In this document: positions 1 to 13,456 of the stretch, piece by piece
Numbering within the stretch: the first letter of the stretch is position 1
Layout: every line of letters starts with the position of its first letter
DNA from: Glycine soja
Lineage: Eukaryota; Streptophyta; Magnoliopsida; Fabales; Fabaceae
Reading direction: 5' to 3'
Length of the DNA stretch: 64,000 bases
NCBI RefSeq assembly: GCF_004193775.1
Contig: NC_041005.1
Span: 374,501-438,500 of the forward strand
The notes under the pieces: model-generated
The model's database searches: none
What the model saw: only the letters and a program-made list of their open reading frames with translations
Told to the model about the DNA's origin: nothing
Made by a program: the position numbers and the translations under genes

Positions 1-3000
1 ATCTTTAGGCAATAAAAAAAGGGTTGATGAATCTACACCATATATTGTAATGAGTGATTTTGTTTCATCGTTTGTTGAGCTTTGAGATGCCCACGCTCAT
101 CACGGCGGAGCATTCAATTACGGCTCCTGAGACCTTCAATGCTGACGTCATCTGTGCTGGAAACAACAATTCTTATAAATCATGGACGCCTTTGACAATC
201 ATTCATGGCGGGGACTACCTTCCAAATTATAAATGTTTTGGGTTTTATCTCTTAAAAGTTACACTTTATTGAATTTCTCTAATTTGATAAATATATTATT
301 TAAATTTAATTAATTATTAATTAATTAATCCATACTTTGATAATTTTATTAGCTAACTAAATAAATATTGAATTATTTTATCATAAAAAATCTACTATTT
401 TTATTTTGATATTAAGATAAATAACCTAACTTTATTTAACAAGGTTTAATTATGATTTTTGTGATATAAAATAAAATACCTTTTTAGCAAATTCTTATCC
501 ATATTATTTTTTTTATCATTCTTATCCATATGATTTAAAATCAAGTTTAAGAACCACTCATAAAAACATTATAAATTATTTTCAAAAGTTAAGGTAAATT
601 CACTTGTGATTTTTTGTTGCTTAAAATTGGATAGAGTCACTTATTTAAGCTATTATTCCTTATGAGAGCATCTCCAATAGAAAAATTCATTTTGAGATCT
701 TAATTGCTTTTTTGGTGGAGAGAGTGTTACATTACTCTCATATTTCTTTCATTTTTTATCCTGCTCCAATAATAAATCTTAGCAAGATCAAATCTTGAGA
801 CTAAGATCCCTTTGCAAGATTTTGTGTTGGAATGCTCATGCTATGAGTTGCTTATCATTTGCGTTCAATATAAATAGAGAATATGAAACATTAAATTCTA
901 AGAGAATATTTGTGAGTTAAATAATTTATCAATAAAAACTCTTATTTATAAAAAAATTAATTAAATTACAAATATAAAAAATAAAATTCATCTCTATGAT
1001 CTGTCATGGCAGATATGATTTTTAAAATACTTATAATAAAAATCATCAAACTTATAATATAGATCCATTTATGATTAGATGATGGCTTAAAGATTATTAT
1101 AATTATCAATACATACACTATATTTTCTTTTGAGGTCTAAACTAACATTATAATTTTGAAATAAATCAGATGGATTTTTTAATTTTTTTTCTCCTACCTT
1201 ATGATTACAATACTTTTTTTAACCAAAGCAAAAGTGTCTAAAAATGTAACTCTAAAGAAATAAAAGGTTACCCGTTACCCTCAACAAAAAAGGTTGGATT
1301 TGAGCCTTTTTAGGTATAAAACTGTGATAGCTTTCACAGGGTTGGACAAATGCTTCCTCTAGAGACACGTTAAGAATAACCTAGCCCAAATTAAATAGCC
1401 TGTTCAGTTCAGCTTCACCGGGTCGGGTGGGTCGATTAGACAAGGAATCGTCACTAGAGTGATTTATTTAATTCTTAAAATCAATTTTATCAAATACTAA
1501 TATAAAACTGCTTAACTAGTTTAAAACCATGTAAACCTTAAAGTCAAATTTATTCTGTGTATAAATTAGAGTATATACACGTTCGAAAAATAAATAAATT
1601 AAGAGTATATAACTTGGAGATTAAATCACGTAAGTCAATTTACTTGTTTGCCATTACAAACGGACGTTCAACGAAAAAAGATACAAATTCTTGTTTCCAT
1701 GCTCTGGAAAGTGCAAATACGTGTTTTCAAAACAGTAAGTCATTCACTAGTTTCACTCTTTCAATTAGATCAGCGTTTATATTTTCTCTTTCCTTTATTG
1801 AGTGTGACATTCATTCACAATATCTAAGACGTGAAAAGTTTCTTTATTCTTTCATTTAAATTGGTATTAAATTTTAAAACAAAAAAATCACATATATTTA
1901 CAAAAAAAGTCTAATATATACCTCTCTTATTTAAAATAAAAAAACTTCTTTAAATATTTACTTGAAGCCTTACTTATTATCAGGCTGATCCTACATTAAG
2001 AAATGGTGAGTCTTTCTATTTAATTATATATGTTTCACACAACCTAATTTTAGGAGTTAATGTGGTAAAAATAAATCAATGGGTAGATCAGAAGACTAAT
2101 GCAAAATATATTAATGGATGATAACAAAATAAAGACATATGAAAGAGAAAAATTAATAATTATTATACTAATGTTTTAATAATTTGTATTCTATATTGAT
2201 AATCATGTATATATATGTACTAGTTGACTATCATTTGGACACTTAACATGTCAATTCAACCCTTTTAATAAAGTTAAATGGCACCAACTAATAATAAAAC
2301 TACATTGATTCACAACTCACAATGTAAGAATAATCTTTTCATTTTTTTTTAATTCAGGTACTAATTTGATTAATCATTTCATATTTAGAGACTAAACCAA
2401 GGTAACTTAGTAGATCTCTTGAATTGTACAACTCAGGTCTGACTATATTAATAGTACCAATATATTTGATAATAAATAAGATTTTCAGATACATGTTAGC
2501 CTTAAAGTTAAATATATAGTGGATTTTTTTATGACACAATATTAGAAGATTTATTGCTACCATCAATATGCAAATTGGATATCGATGAAGAATATAGTGA
2601 CTGTAATTGATTGTGAATTATCGACAACCCCTTCATAGCCATCTTAGATCCATACCAGGAATCATTTCTTAAATGAATATGTTAATTCTTTAGTTTAGTT
2701 GAATCAAAATAACAGAAATAAATGTAGACAAAAGTAATAATTGAATTAAAATTGTAATTTTTTTTAAAATAGGAGATGAAATATATCTATTTTAAAATAA
2801 AAAGATCAAAATTTTAAATAAAATAAAATAGAGAGGCTCAAAGTTGTATTTATATAAATTGATGAAAAATTTGTGTGAAAGTAAAAATGGAGTAGTGTAT
2901 TACATGTAATTGTGTAGAGAGCGTTTTTGCATTTTGTCCTAGATTTTATATTAAATTACCATCAAGTAAAACAACAATAATAACATAATCGACGATAATG

Positions 3001-3523
3001 ATTTTGTTATGTTATTCATGATGGTAAGGGTAATAATTAAAAATTGAATAGTAGAAAAATTATAGCTGAAATAGAAAAGATGAAATGTTATATTTTTAAT
3101 TGAAGTTTCCATTTTAAATTAAACCCTTAATTATTATTATTATTATTTGTCGTAGTTAAGAATGAACATTATGCATAAAAGCATTGATTAAATCAATCAA
3201 TGTTAACACATCAAGTTAGTTTATAAAAAGTTAATCTACCCTTTTACTAACAGTTTTCATAATTTTATGGTTTTAGCTAGCTATTGCATACATGGGGTAA
3301 CCACATTATTAGATATAGTATATTATTGTGATTTAAGATTACATGCCCCACATACATTATATATCACATTGAACATGCCAGCCAAAGTACTGGGTGATGA
3401 TACAAAACGATAAGAAAGGAGAGCACATGTCATGGGAGCTGCTAAATTAAAACTACTCAACGTGGAACCACATCTGAACTGAAGATAAAAGGACTCTCGT
3501 ATTTAATTTGAATCTCTATCTGT
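1..3523. other. AT-rich intergenic region
   Basis: No gene can be supported here. Apart from the MITE-like element at 666-837, the stretch is AT-rich with stop codons in all frames. A small GC-richer patch at about 75-235 is open on the plus strand but resembles no family I know. The end nearest 3523 is the 3' flank of the minus-strand ADF gene. Confidence 0.6.
666..837. mobile_element. MITE-like element with GAGCATCTCCAA-type termini
   Basis: The left end reads GAGCATCTCCAATAG and the reverse complement of the right end reads GAGCATTCCAACACA, giving imperfect terminal inverted repeats around about 172 bp of non-coding AT-rich sequence. Termini of the GAGCATCTCCAA kind are common on plant miniature inverted-repeat elements. 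I could not define a clean target-site duplication, so the superfamily is left open. Confidence 0.5.
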
Positions 3524-4410
3524 CTATTTGGCTATGTCTCTAATTACATCGAATCCCATCTCAGTTGGATCTGTGGCCTGGAGTTCATAGCTGATTCCAT
3601 CCAGCGCTCTTCTCAGCCCATCCTTCGAAGTTGCGTATAGAATCTTTGCTCTAATCCTTGATGCTGTTGGAGACCTGATCATATATATTATAAATATTTC
3701 AATTCAAATTCAATCATGCATATTAGATAATTAAAGCAAATCAATCCCCCACTCGGGTCCCCCCCTACCATCTGAAATCATCATATAATTGTACCTAAAA
3801 AGAACTTTCATTTTGTTTCCTCCGCATAAATTATTGAGCCATTATATGCAACATTATTACAACAACTGTTAGAGACGACATAACTCATAATTAAAATAGC
3901 GCCACCAGACACTGGGTAGGCTACTTTTGTTTTGTTTGTATGCATAAAACCACGGATCAACAGCAATAAAACATAGGATAAGTACTAAGAAAAAGAGGGT
4001 TAAAAGGGTAATTATGAAAAACAGATGAAGAAGCACCATGCAATGAAGAAGATCTTGCTCTTGCGGCAGTTATCAACGGTGACAAAGTCGAAGTCAAAAA
4101 CCGCGTATCGGCAATCATCGGTGGGCAAGGAGGCGGTGAGATCATCATAGCCCTCGGTGGGGCCACCGAGTTTATCAACGGTGACGAGCCTTGATCCTTC
4201 GTCGATCTTGAAAACAATGTATCTGTGCTCCTTCTTCCATTTCATATCCATGAACGAGTTCTTGCACTCATCTGTAACCCACATTCCAGTCGTCGCCTGA
4301 TCAGAAGTCAATTCACAAATCAACATCAATGAACTAGCTAATTAAGTGATCTAATAAATTAAATAAGCAGATAATTAGAGTAACATTACCATCTTGAAAG
4401 CCATCGCCAT
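3524..4410 (-). CDS. ADF5-like: Actin-depolymerizing factor, ADF5/ADF9 type
   Basis: Small cytosolic actin-binding protein of the ADF/cofilin family, which controls filament turnover; the plant ADF5/ADF9 subclass is known to bundle rather than sever F-actin. Three exons on the minus strand: 4390-4410, 4037-4296 and 3524-3674, total 432 nt, 143 residues, the normal ADF length. Exon 1 encodes MAMAFKM, the extended N-terminus typical of the ADF5/9 subclass; most ADFs have only the ATG in exon 1. Exon 2 carries GMWVTDECK, the YDD loop and RYAVFDFDFVT; exon 3 carries RIRAKILYATSKDGLRR, the long actin-binding helix, and ends DVIRDIAK. The splice sites all fit GT-AG (exon 2 ends ATTGCATG before GTGCTT) and phases agree. 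A TATA box lies about 70 bp upstream of the ATG. Family call is firm; ADF5 versus ADF9 is not resolved. Confidence 0.96.
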
Positions 4411-4478
4411 TTTTTCCGAAATTTCAATACTGTTACTGTAAATGTAAAATGGTTGGTCGGGTGGTATGAGAGCTGGCC

Positions 4479-4488
4479 CTATATATAA
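4479..4488 (-). promoter_or_regulatory. TATA box of the ADF gene
   Basis: On the minus strand the sequence reads TATATATAG inside a CTTTATATATAGGGCC context, about 70 bp upstream of the ADF start codon. Position and sequence fit a plant core promoter; no mapped start is available. Confidence 0.6.
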
Positions 4489-6498
4489 AGTTTAGCTCCT
4501 CAAATGCCATTCATCTTCCCTCCTATTTACACTTTTGTCCTTTGCCTTATCTAAACTTTCTTTTTTACTTTCTCCAACTTTTTATGTATGCTCTCAATTT
4601 ATCACATTAAAAAACATGGATTAAATATTTAATTATTTCTTTACATTTATTTAATTAATATATCATTTCGTTTATTAATTATAATTATAATTCGATACTA
4701 TAAATATTTAAAATATGCTAGATAATCAATAATTAAGTAAAAGAATGTTGTAAATTCTTTAATATCTTTTGATTCTTATCTATAAAAAATTTTAAATATT
4801 TTTTAATCAATAAATATTAATTTTAACTTTTAATTTTAATATAATATTAGAGTCACCGTTACAAAAGTAAATAAATATTTATTTTTTCATTTACGTAACA
4901 AGGAATCTGCTTTTAGGTTGTATTTTTTTTTTTATCTTTACACTGAAATTAATCAATCTAGTCTTCTGAATAAAATATCAATCATTCACACACACATCTG
5001 GCAATCGATTAAATTTTAGAAATAAATTTTTGAAGAAGAATCGTTACAACTATACAGTTATACAGCAAGTCAAACGTAAATGTTCTTGGACCTGCAGTAC
5101 AAATAAAAATAGTTAGTGAACGAAGTTACTTTGGAACGACGTGCTTATATATCATTGGACCAGTACAAAAATGAAAAAAAGAGGTTGGATCATGGATTGA
5201 TATTATAAAAAAAAAGGTGGATCGAAACTTACCCATTATTTGGTAGAGTTGAAATAGAGACAAAACATATGATAATTTTTTTTTCCAAAATTTAGTGTGG
5301 ATTTTATATTTCTTATAAACTATTTTTTAATTTAAATATTTACTTTATATTTTTTTATACTCTATTTCCATCATTTTTACCAACAAAGCATAAGGGCATC
5401 AATTTGTGCACAATCTTTCTTGATATCAAATCTACGGAATGAATTTGTACCATTTGGCCTTTTCTATTTGTTTACAGTGAATAATGCAAATTAATTTTAA
5501 TCATTTAAAGTACACAAGTATTTCTTATGAAGTTCAAGCCTATATATAACTTATTCAGTCCATTTCCATACACAGATACATACAAGTAACTTGTCATATT
5601 TAGTGAGGCAATCATTAATTTTTATTCATAAAAAAATTAAGAATCAAACTCAGGTATCAAATATCAAAGAATTCATAAAAATTCATATATATACAAAACT
5701 AACTAAATTAGATTCTTTTAATAACAAAAGGATCATTTTAAATAGGAGAATAAGAGATAGTACTATCTCTTATTTCATGTGATCACATAAAAAAAGTCTT
5801 AGTACTTTTTTTAAATGAACTACCATTTTAGTCTTCAAAATTGTGTGGCAATATCATAATAATCTATAAAATTAGTAAAATATCAAATAACATGAATGTG
5901 TGTTTTAATCTCCGCTATATAGGTTAAGATATAATCATCGATATTTTGTTCTACCTCTCATATATAAATTATATAAAGTTTAAATCTATCAAAATTATAT
6001 TTATAATATAAGAAATAATATTTGGACACACCTGTGCAATGATTGAGAGGCATCGTTAATTTATTTTAAATAATAATAATAATATTTTGCAAGGTAACTA
6101 AAGTAATTTTTTGAAAAATAAAACAAAAAAAAAAGTGTACAAGTAACACCTATCGTTAAATTTTTTTAAGAAGTTTGCTAGATATTCTAGTTCCAAAATT
6201 TCATATAATGCACAAACCATCACGGGAAACATACAACTATATTTGAAAAACTTTAAAAAATATGAAAAATAACTTACCAATAAAGAAGAAAGATGATTGG
6301 CTATTTTAGGTCACTTTTACATATTAAATACCAATGGGTCTATTGTGAAACATTTTATTGACATGGGACTTTTTTCGAACCATTGACTAGCGATATTTCG
6401 TAGGCATTTTTACAGAGGAAATTTAATACTATAAAACAAAGATCTAATTCAATTTTTTGAACTTGTCGAATAATTTGTTGCCGTTTCACCAAGGAAGC
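4489..6498. other. Intergenic: ADF upstream region and CYP 3' flank
   Basis: AT-rich spacer between the ADF promoter and the stop codon of the cyclophilin gene. It contains homopolymer tracts and short ORFs without recognisable protein similarity. The last 100 bp or so probably contain the cyclophilin 3' UTR. Confidence 0.6.
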
Positions 6499-9400
6499 TC
6501 ATCTTTCCATATCCCACTGGCTCTTGGGTATCTCTCCAGAGTCTGCAATAACTACCTTCTTTCTGGGTTTCCCATTGTAGGTTCCAGCACCCCCTTCAAT
6601 TGCAAACACAGTATCCATGCCTTGGACAACCTTGCCAAAAACAACATGTTCTCCATCTAACCTGGAAAGTTCACAAGCCAATTGATATCAATTTCTCATA
6701 ACTAGATACTCTATAACTTGTAAATTATGTCGTTTCTGCATACAACATTATCAAATAGTCTACACCATGAACTGACAGGACTCAGAATTATCTGAACAAT
6801 TTCCCTGCATGGCAGAATAACTTACCAAGCGGTCTTCACTGTTGTAATAAAAAACTGTGAGCCATTGGAATCAGGACCTGAATTCACCATAGAGACTACA
6901 CCTGCAACAGAGCAGTAGATTTACAGGGAAACAGCTTAATCGTACACCTCAAAAATAAAGAAAAATGTCAAGTTATTTTTTTTTCAAAATTAAAATTCTT
7001 GCATCCAAGCATATCTGTTACAGACCAGCATTAGAATGGTTTATCTTGAAATTCTCATCAGGAAAAGTGCCACCATAAATTGATTCATATCCTCTACCAT
7101 CATGATGAACAATGTCACCGCCCTGAATCATGAAACCTGATATTATCCTATGAAATGGTATTCCTTTGTAATGAAGTTTTACACCACTGGCATTCTTTCC
7201 TTTCTCCCCTACACGATATGCAATACTCATGATTAGTAAGTAAAGTGCAAACAAGATGGAGGTTAAATTAACAAAACAAAATGAAGACTCCAAGTACCTG
7301 TGCACAAAGCTCTAAAATTTTCTGCAAACCGAAGATTTTCAATCAATTAAAATTGCAATGCACAAGGATAGTACAAGCATACTTGTGTAAAATGACATCA
7401 TATCCAATGAGGTAGCTTCATCAGGCATATTTTTGTGTTAAATTTACTGAAAAAACTGAAGTCTAGACATAAAGGATAACTCCAAGTCACAAACTTTACA
7501 ATTTCTACTAAGGGGTCTGCTCACCATTGATTCATGTAAAAGGGAACTTCGTTTTCCTACTTAAGTAAAGTACGTTACAGACTAAAGAATTGGATTAGGA
7601 AATCAATAACATACCCACAGTTTTTGGTACAACTTTGCCATATAATCCAATGAGAATCCTACCTGCAGAAATTAGTACATTGCAAATGATAAGTTGTGGC
7701 TTTTATCTGTCCACGTCCTCCTTCTAACCAAATTATTTAGTAAATTAATCAATTTGGTCCAAATGAGAATTGGTTCAAATTTCTAAAAATTGCTCCAAAC
7801 CTAGACGCTGTCCATCAATATCAACATCCAAGAATACTCTATCTGTAATTTCAAGTTCTTCTTCTTTCTCTTCAACCTACAACAATAAAGGTGAATTTTC
7901 AAAATATTACAACTATTGACAAAAACACAATAACCAATCAAGATGGGAAATAAAAAATATTAAATGAATGAACCATCAATATTCAAACAAACTATCACTA
8001 AAACAAGTGTAAATTGTGAGGGTTATGGCTAGTTCTCTTAATAAAAGTGTACAACCATAAAGGGATGAAGCCAGTTTATGGAGAAAGCAATGAACCTCCA
8101 TTGACTTTTTTACTTTTATTCATTAATATATTAGTGGTTTACCAGTTTTGTCCCAACGTTGTTAAAAAAATTTCTCTCACACATTAAGTTTATTTAGTCC
8201 GATGCTACTAACTTTTAACAAATAAAGGACATATAAAAATTCAATAAAAAATCCAATGACACTTGTCCCATGTGAGCATTCATCAAACTATATCCTCAAA
8301 TTCCCAAGTCCTTTCATCATTGGATCCATTACTCAAAATTTTTAAGTCCCTCACTGTATATGTATAATGTGGTGGAGGAAAGAACTTGCTTTGTATTTCG
8401 AAGGTTCAATCCATTAAGAACCAACTCTGCTTCAAGTTTACTTTTTAAGGTTAAAGCTTATGAATGGCTTCACTATATCTCTTAATGCTTCTTCAACATG
8501 TCCTTTGGAATTGAAGTATCGACAAGCACATTTCTGATTCGTTTGGTTAGAAGCAAAGACAATACACAACCTACTCCATCATATATATTATTCTTATTTG
8601 CCTTCCAAAAAAAAAACACACTCCATCATATACAAATTAATTTTTTTTCATTAGAAAAGTGAGAGCTGCAAGCATATAACTCCTGACCAGTAGATCGAAG
8701 TCTGAAATGGGCTCTAATACCATATCAACAACCAACATTCCTAAAATCTTAAGGTGTTAGCTAAATCCTTGTGGTTGCCTTTAGTATAACTCTAAGAAGA
8801 TATTGGCTTCTGATTGCAAGTCACATCTGAGATATTTATTTGGGGCACACCAAGGAGTAACAAGTGCCAATAAAAAGATTGAATGGTAAACAAACATAAG
8901 GGGTTAATTCCGACATCTCCCTATCAAGTTCAAACTATAAATGGAAGTATATAAATAACTCTTGTAACCAAATTTGTCAAAACTTAAGAGTTTATGTAAA
9001 TTCGTGGAGACTCTCCAAGTCAACTTGTAAACTAGAAAAAGTTTACCTAATATAAAAATAATATTTAAAACACCTATTAAAACTGATTCAACTAATAATA
9101 TGGTGTACCAATTTAACAAGGTTCAAATCAATTTAAAACCAATTAAAACTGGGCCACAACTGTTTAATACATAGTCATTCAAATATGCTACTCAAATTGT
9201 TTACCGTATTAGTTCACTAGTCAGACCAGCTAGCCCTGCCAGTGTTTCAAAATACTAGTTTCTGGCTCAAAAATGCTGCATTGTGGGAAAAAATAATGTG
9301 GCCCAAAAACTTGCTGAGTTGACTCACAAGTTTCACATCCATGCATGCAACATTGATTAACCCCCAAGTATAATTTACTTTTCCTTCTTAATGGCAAACT

Positions 9401-10616
9401 TCACTAAAAATTTCGTACCCCATTGCCCGGAGGCTCTTCGCTATGCGAAGGTATGGGAGAGGGATGTTGTACGCAGCCTTACCCTTGCATATGCAAAGAG
9501 GCTGTTTCCGGACAAACTTCACTAAAAATTTAATAAAATCAAATTCAGAACTTCCTTTCTTGATAAAACTCAACCAAGACAAATGGACACATGGTAGAAG
9601 TAGAATCATACTTCAGATATTCCTAAAGAATCCATAAGCCACATAGGTAGATATAATAACAGAAAGTACTCAGCACATCATAAGAGTTCTCTCGACCATG
9701 GTAATCCTTATATCTAAACTCCAAATGTTATCCAAGTATAACATTAGTAATATGGAAGTCATTGTACAATCAGCCTCAAATGGTGATCACAATACTTCTG
9801 TAATCTACCAAGCAATCAAATGCACTATCATACATAAAAGGAAAATTTTTCTAGTGCCGTATTTAAGATTTTTCCTTCTCATCAATATGTCCCAAAGTCC
9901 ACTTCCTCTTTTGCTTATCTAAATGCCTTTGTATGTGTACTCTTTGCTATGTTAATATTTTGTTCTACTATCTGCACTCATCACAACTTATCAATCTGAA
10001 GACTCAATTTGCCAATGTATCCCTACCCTCCATCATCAGTCAAAGCCATCAGAAAGCATGCAAAAGATCATCACCATTCCCCAAGGTAGCTAAACAATTT
10101 GCCACAAAGAAAGGGGTGGATTACAATGCAAAGGCTGGCAACAACACAATCTGCAGTATCAAGGCTCAAGCCATATCATAACTGAATATGAATGCATGTG
10201 CCCACCAAGCAGTAAAAGAGTTACAACAATTACCACAACAAGATCAAAATTAATCAGAGAGCCATACTGCAATGCATAAGCTAAAATTTGGTTGCATTTG
10301 CTTCATATCAGAAAGTAAAAGTAAAGAAGGAAAGAAATTGAATTGCATCTAAAACAACTGGAACCACCCATTCAATCAATCAAATCAAATTCAAAGGAAA
10401 CCGGCCCATTAGATTCAAAGTGCCAAATTCAATAATAGATCAAACAATGTAGGCGAAATCCGGTTCAACTATCCGAACCAAATCCACAAGGCAAATAAAC
10501 AAAGAAAAGGACCATACTCGTTTGGAACCAGATAATGCGAGAATCAAGAAAATTGAGAGAACAACTATGAGAAGGAGGCATCGCGGTTGAATGAGAAACG
10601 AGATCGCTCTATGCAT
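6499..10616 (-). CDS. CYP21-1: Membrane-anchored cyclophilin (peptidyl-prolyl isomerase), CYP21-1 type
   Basis: Peptidyl-prolyl cis-trans isomerase, EC 5.2.1.8, predicted to be anchored in the secretory pathway. Seven minus-strand exons: 10518-10616, 7801-7876, 7615-7662, 7298-7321, 7026-7208, 6826-6901, 6499-6661. Total 669 nt, 222 residues, phases consistent. Residues 1-33 ([16 protein letters not shown]...) hold a hydrophobic signal-anchor of about 15 residues, then an acidic linker, then the PPIase domain. Catalytic and pocket residues are present: [14 protein letters not shown] (Arg, Phe, Met, Gln), NGSQFFITT, and [10 protein letters not shown] (Trp and His). I chose the ATG at 10614-10616 because it gives the N-terminus [16 protein letters not shown] that I recall for CYP21-1-like proteins; upstream in-frame ATGs exist at the same exon. 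Intron 1 (7877-10517) is 2.6 kb and contains a SINE. Exon 4 is only 24 nt. Confidence 0.95.
9395..9531 (-). mobile_element. 5'-truncated tRNA-derived SINE with 19-bp target-site duplication
   Basis: A body at about 9414-9512 is flanked by perfect 19-bp direct repeats, CAAACTTCACTAAAAATTT, at 9395-9413 and 9513-9531. Read on the minus strand it starts at TCCGGAAACAGCC, contains CTTTGCATATGCAAG and the hairpin CTTCGCATAGCGAAG, and ends GGGGTACG. This matches the 3' part of a tRNA-derived SINE I associate with legumes (Au-SINE-like); the A and B boxes are missing, so it is truncated at the 5' side. It sits in intron 1 of the cyclophilin gene in the same orientation as transcription. Confidence 0.85.
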
Positions 10617-10790
10617 TGCTTCGATACCCACAATGCTGAGTCGCATCCGATCCAATCACAAAAAAATCGCAACTTTGTGATCCTCCATCGCAGAGAGTTT
10701 ACTGGGTTGGTCTCGGAAACGTTCTATCCCCAGTGACAACAAAAATGCTACAATGCGCAGTCGCTGAAGGTTGAAGAAGGTTCCAGTTGC

Positions 10791-10800
10791 AGTATATAGG
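10791..10800 (-). promoter_or_regulatory. Possible TATA box of the cyclophilin gene
   Basis: On the minus strand this reads CCTATATACT, 175-185 bp upstream of the chosen ATG. The distance allows a 5' UTR of roughly 145 nt. Tentative, based on sequence and spacing only. Confidence 0.4.
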
Positions 10801-13448
10801 CGCTGCAAAGGGCATAAATGTGCAAACCAAATAAAATAATAAAAGTTATTTGATTTTAAAATCAAAGCACAATGTAGTAATTTTTTATGCTTCCAACAGA
10901 AGCTGTCATGCATGCAGTCATGCTTTGGTTCAGGTTTGGTTTACGGGGAAATTCTATTATATTGTATGAAGGGGACACGAGTGGACCCCGTATGTAATGC
11001 TATTTTTTATTTATTTATTTATTGAAATTGCTACATTAAAAAAATGATTAACTTTTATAAATTTTCATTGTTGTATAAGTTTCCACCAATTTCATTTTCA
11101 TCTGAATTAATCTTCAAATTTTGAAGCAAAAGAAGCTCCTATTCATTGACAAGATTGTCACACATGACGCAACACAACCATAATTAATGTGAGATCTTCT
11201 GTATACTCTTAATTTCAAGGAATGTCCTGAAATATTATAAAATATATTTTGTTAAATAATTTTAATTATTTTTAAAATTATCAAATAATTTTTATTCTGA
11301 GATAATAAACTTCTTTTAACAAATTATTTCTTTTAACTTTTTTGTCTTAAGAATATTAATCTACCTTTTTATCACTCGAGATATTAGAATGATTAGTCCT
11401 GAAATTAAGGACAGGTTTTTATTTTGGTATGTGAGCTCTTTTTATTGAGTTTGATCATGCCGTGCATTCCATGATTTTTTTAAAGACCGGAATATTCTTC
11501 ATTCAGAGGTAATGTTACTTGAATTAGCTATGATTATTATAATAATAAAATATTGGCTTAATTGCATTTTTTATTTTTTTTGACAAAGTTTTATTTCTAA
11601 TAAATTAATTTGATAAATTTTACCCTTATTTTTTTAGAAAAACTTATAAACTTTTCCTTCTATCATTATGCTAACATGATAAACTAAAACAATTATATTT
11701 TTTATTCTCAAACTTTTTATCTTAAACAAATACATATATGGAGAGAATCGAGGAGGAAGAAGCTCAAGTTTTTTTTTTTTGGACAGATTTTATCTCTTTT
11801 TTTTTTTAACTTTTTTGGCAAATTAGGCCTAAAGTTTTCAATCTATATCTACCGTAATTATATATTTAACTCATGAAATTAAAACAACCAAATTAAGCTA
11901 TAATAGCATCACAACAATTTATTCATATGCTGAATAGTGAGCATTCCACAATTTAACAATTCCGATGAAGCCTGTAAAAAAATTCTGATGAAGAAAATAT
12001 CTGTCCTCATCCTTATATCTTCTAATGAAATTTCCTCAAGTGTCATTTCCCTTTATAAATCCTAGCAGGATCTAATAGAAAAAGTTAATTAAGTTTAGAA
12101 AAGTTTTAACATATTAAATATAATTTTTAAGAATTATAACAAGATATTTGTTCGAATTAACTTAAATTAGAATTTCATGACTATTGTAAGAAAAAAATGA
12201 ATTATGGGCTTTCAAATTACAATGTCAACCATGCTTGATTTCTCCGGGTTTATTATTATTTTTTGAAGAGTTGATTTCTCCATTTAAACAATTTTTTAAT
12301 CTTTAGTCAAGAATTATAATAAATAAAATATGGTAGTGAGCTAGATTAATCCTCATATTGGCATGATAATTAGGTAATTTTGATATATCGCCGATATTTG
12401 TTTACACTATTCACTAATTAAAATTTATTTTGAATATGATTGAATTAAATTAAACAAAAATATATATTATTTTAATATTTGATTCAGATTACTTTTGCTT
12501 CAAAGATCGAATCATACTCCACTATGATCCATGAACACCCCTGTTTATAGTGAAAATATAGAAATCTAGCCAGTAATTAATGAAAAATAAATATTTTTCA
12601 TATTTTAAAAGAAAGAAGCAAATATATTTAATATTTATAAAAATTTAAAACACATTTATTTCAACAAGAACAATGTCTGTAAGTCTTTTAATTGTATACG
12701 ACTTAGGTATTAGATTCGATGTGCTCTTCTTTGCAGCTAAAAACTTCTTTAAATGTCTTATACGTCATAGCAAGTGAGTATGTAATAAGTTGGATTCCAG
12801 TGACATTTAAAGACTTATGGCTATGTATCTATAATGTCTATTAATTTATGTTAATGCTAAGCCCGACCCATTGATAATTTATTAGCCATAACGGGACACA
12901 ATCCCTCGAACACCAAAGTTAAGAGGCAGAAGTAATTAGAGAATGAGTATGATGTTTTGTATAATGGTAAACATTCAATTATTTTTTTATTCAATAAATA
13001 AAAAATTAAAAAATGTGATAAATTTAAAATAATTATAGAATAAATAAACAATGTGATAAAAAAAATGTTAAATTAAAAAAATATTATACGAATAATATTA
13101 CTGATAAAATTTTAAGTTTTTTTTTGTTTTTATGGAATAATACCAAATTAAGGCTCAGCCCACCTCACTCCCTCTTTTTACCATACGTATTTCGCCCATG
13201 GCACCAGGAGATTTAAGCTATTTTAGCTATTTCTTCACATTGTTTTCTATATCTATTAATAGGTGTTGTTTGATTCTTTTGTGTCTATATTTCTCTTGAT
13301 TCATATTTATTGTAAGGCTATTATATACTTATCCCAACTAAAGACAAGGGAAAAAATGTAGTGATGGGGATAGTGTCTTTACCTTGGTTTAGGGGGATGA
13401 AAAAAGTTGGAATTTTTTTGTTTTCATATTTAGAAGCAAACAGGCCCT
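10801..13448. other. AT-rich intergenic region
   Basis: Spacer between the divergently transcribed cyclophilin gene (minus) and EXORDIUM-like gene (plus), so it holds both upstream regions. I see only poly-T and AT tracts and short spurious ORFs. No gene or definable repeat was recognised. Confidence 0.6.
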
Positions 13449-13456
13449 TATAAAAA
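13449..13456 (+). promoter_or_regulatory. TATA box of the EXORDIUM-like gene
   Basis: TATAAAAA in the context CCCTTATAAAAATGGG, about 95 bp upstream of the ATG at 13546. The intervening leader contains a GAA-rich purine tract at about 13487-13516. Confidence 0.65.

Noticed and set aside
9443..9637. 64-codon frame reading through the SINE at 9.4 kb
   Set aside because: It is produced by the non-coding SINE body and its flanks; such frames recur in copies of this repeat.
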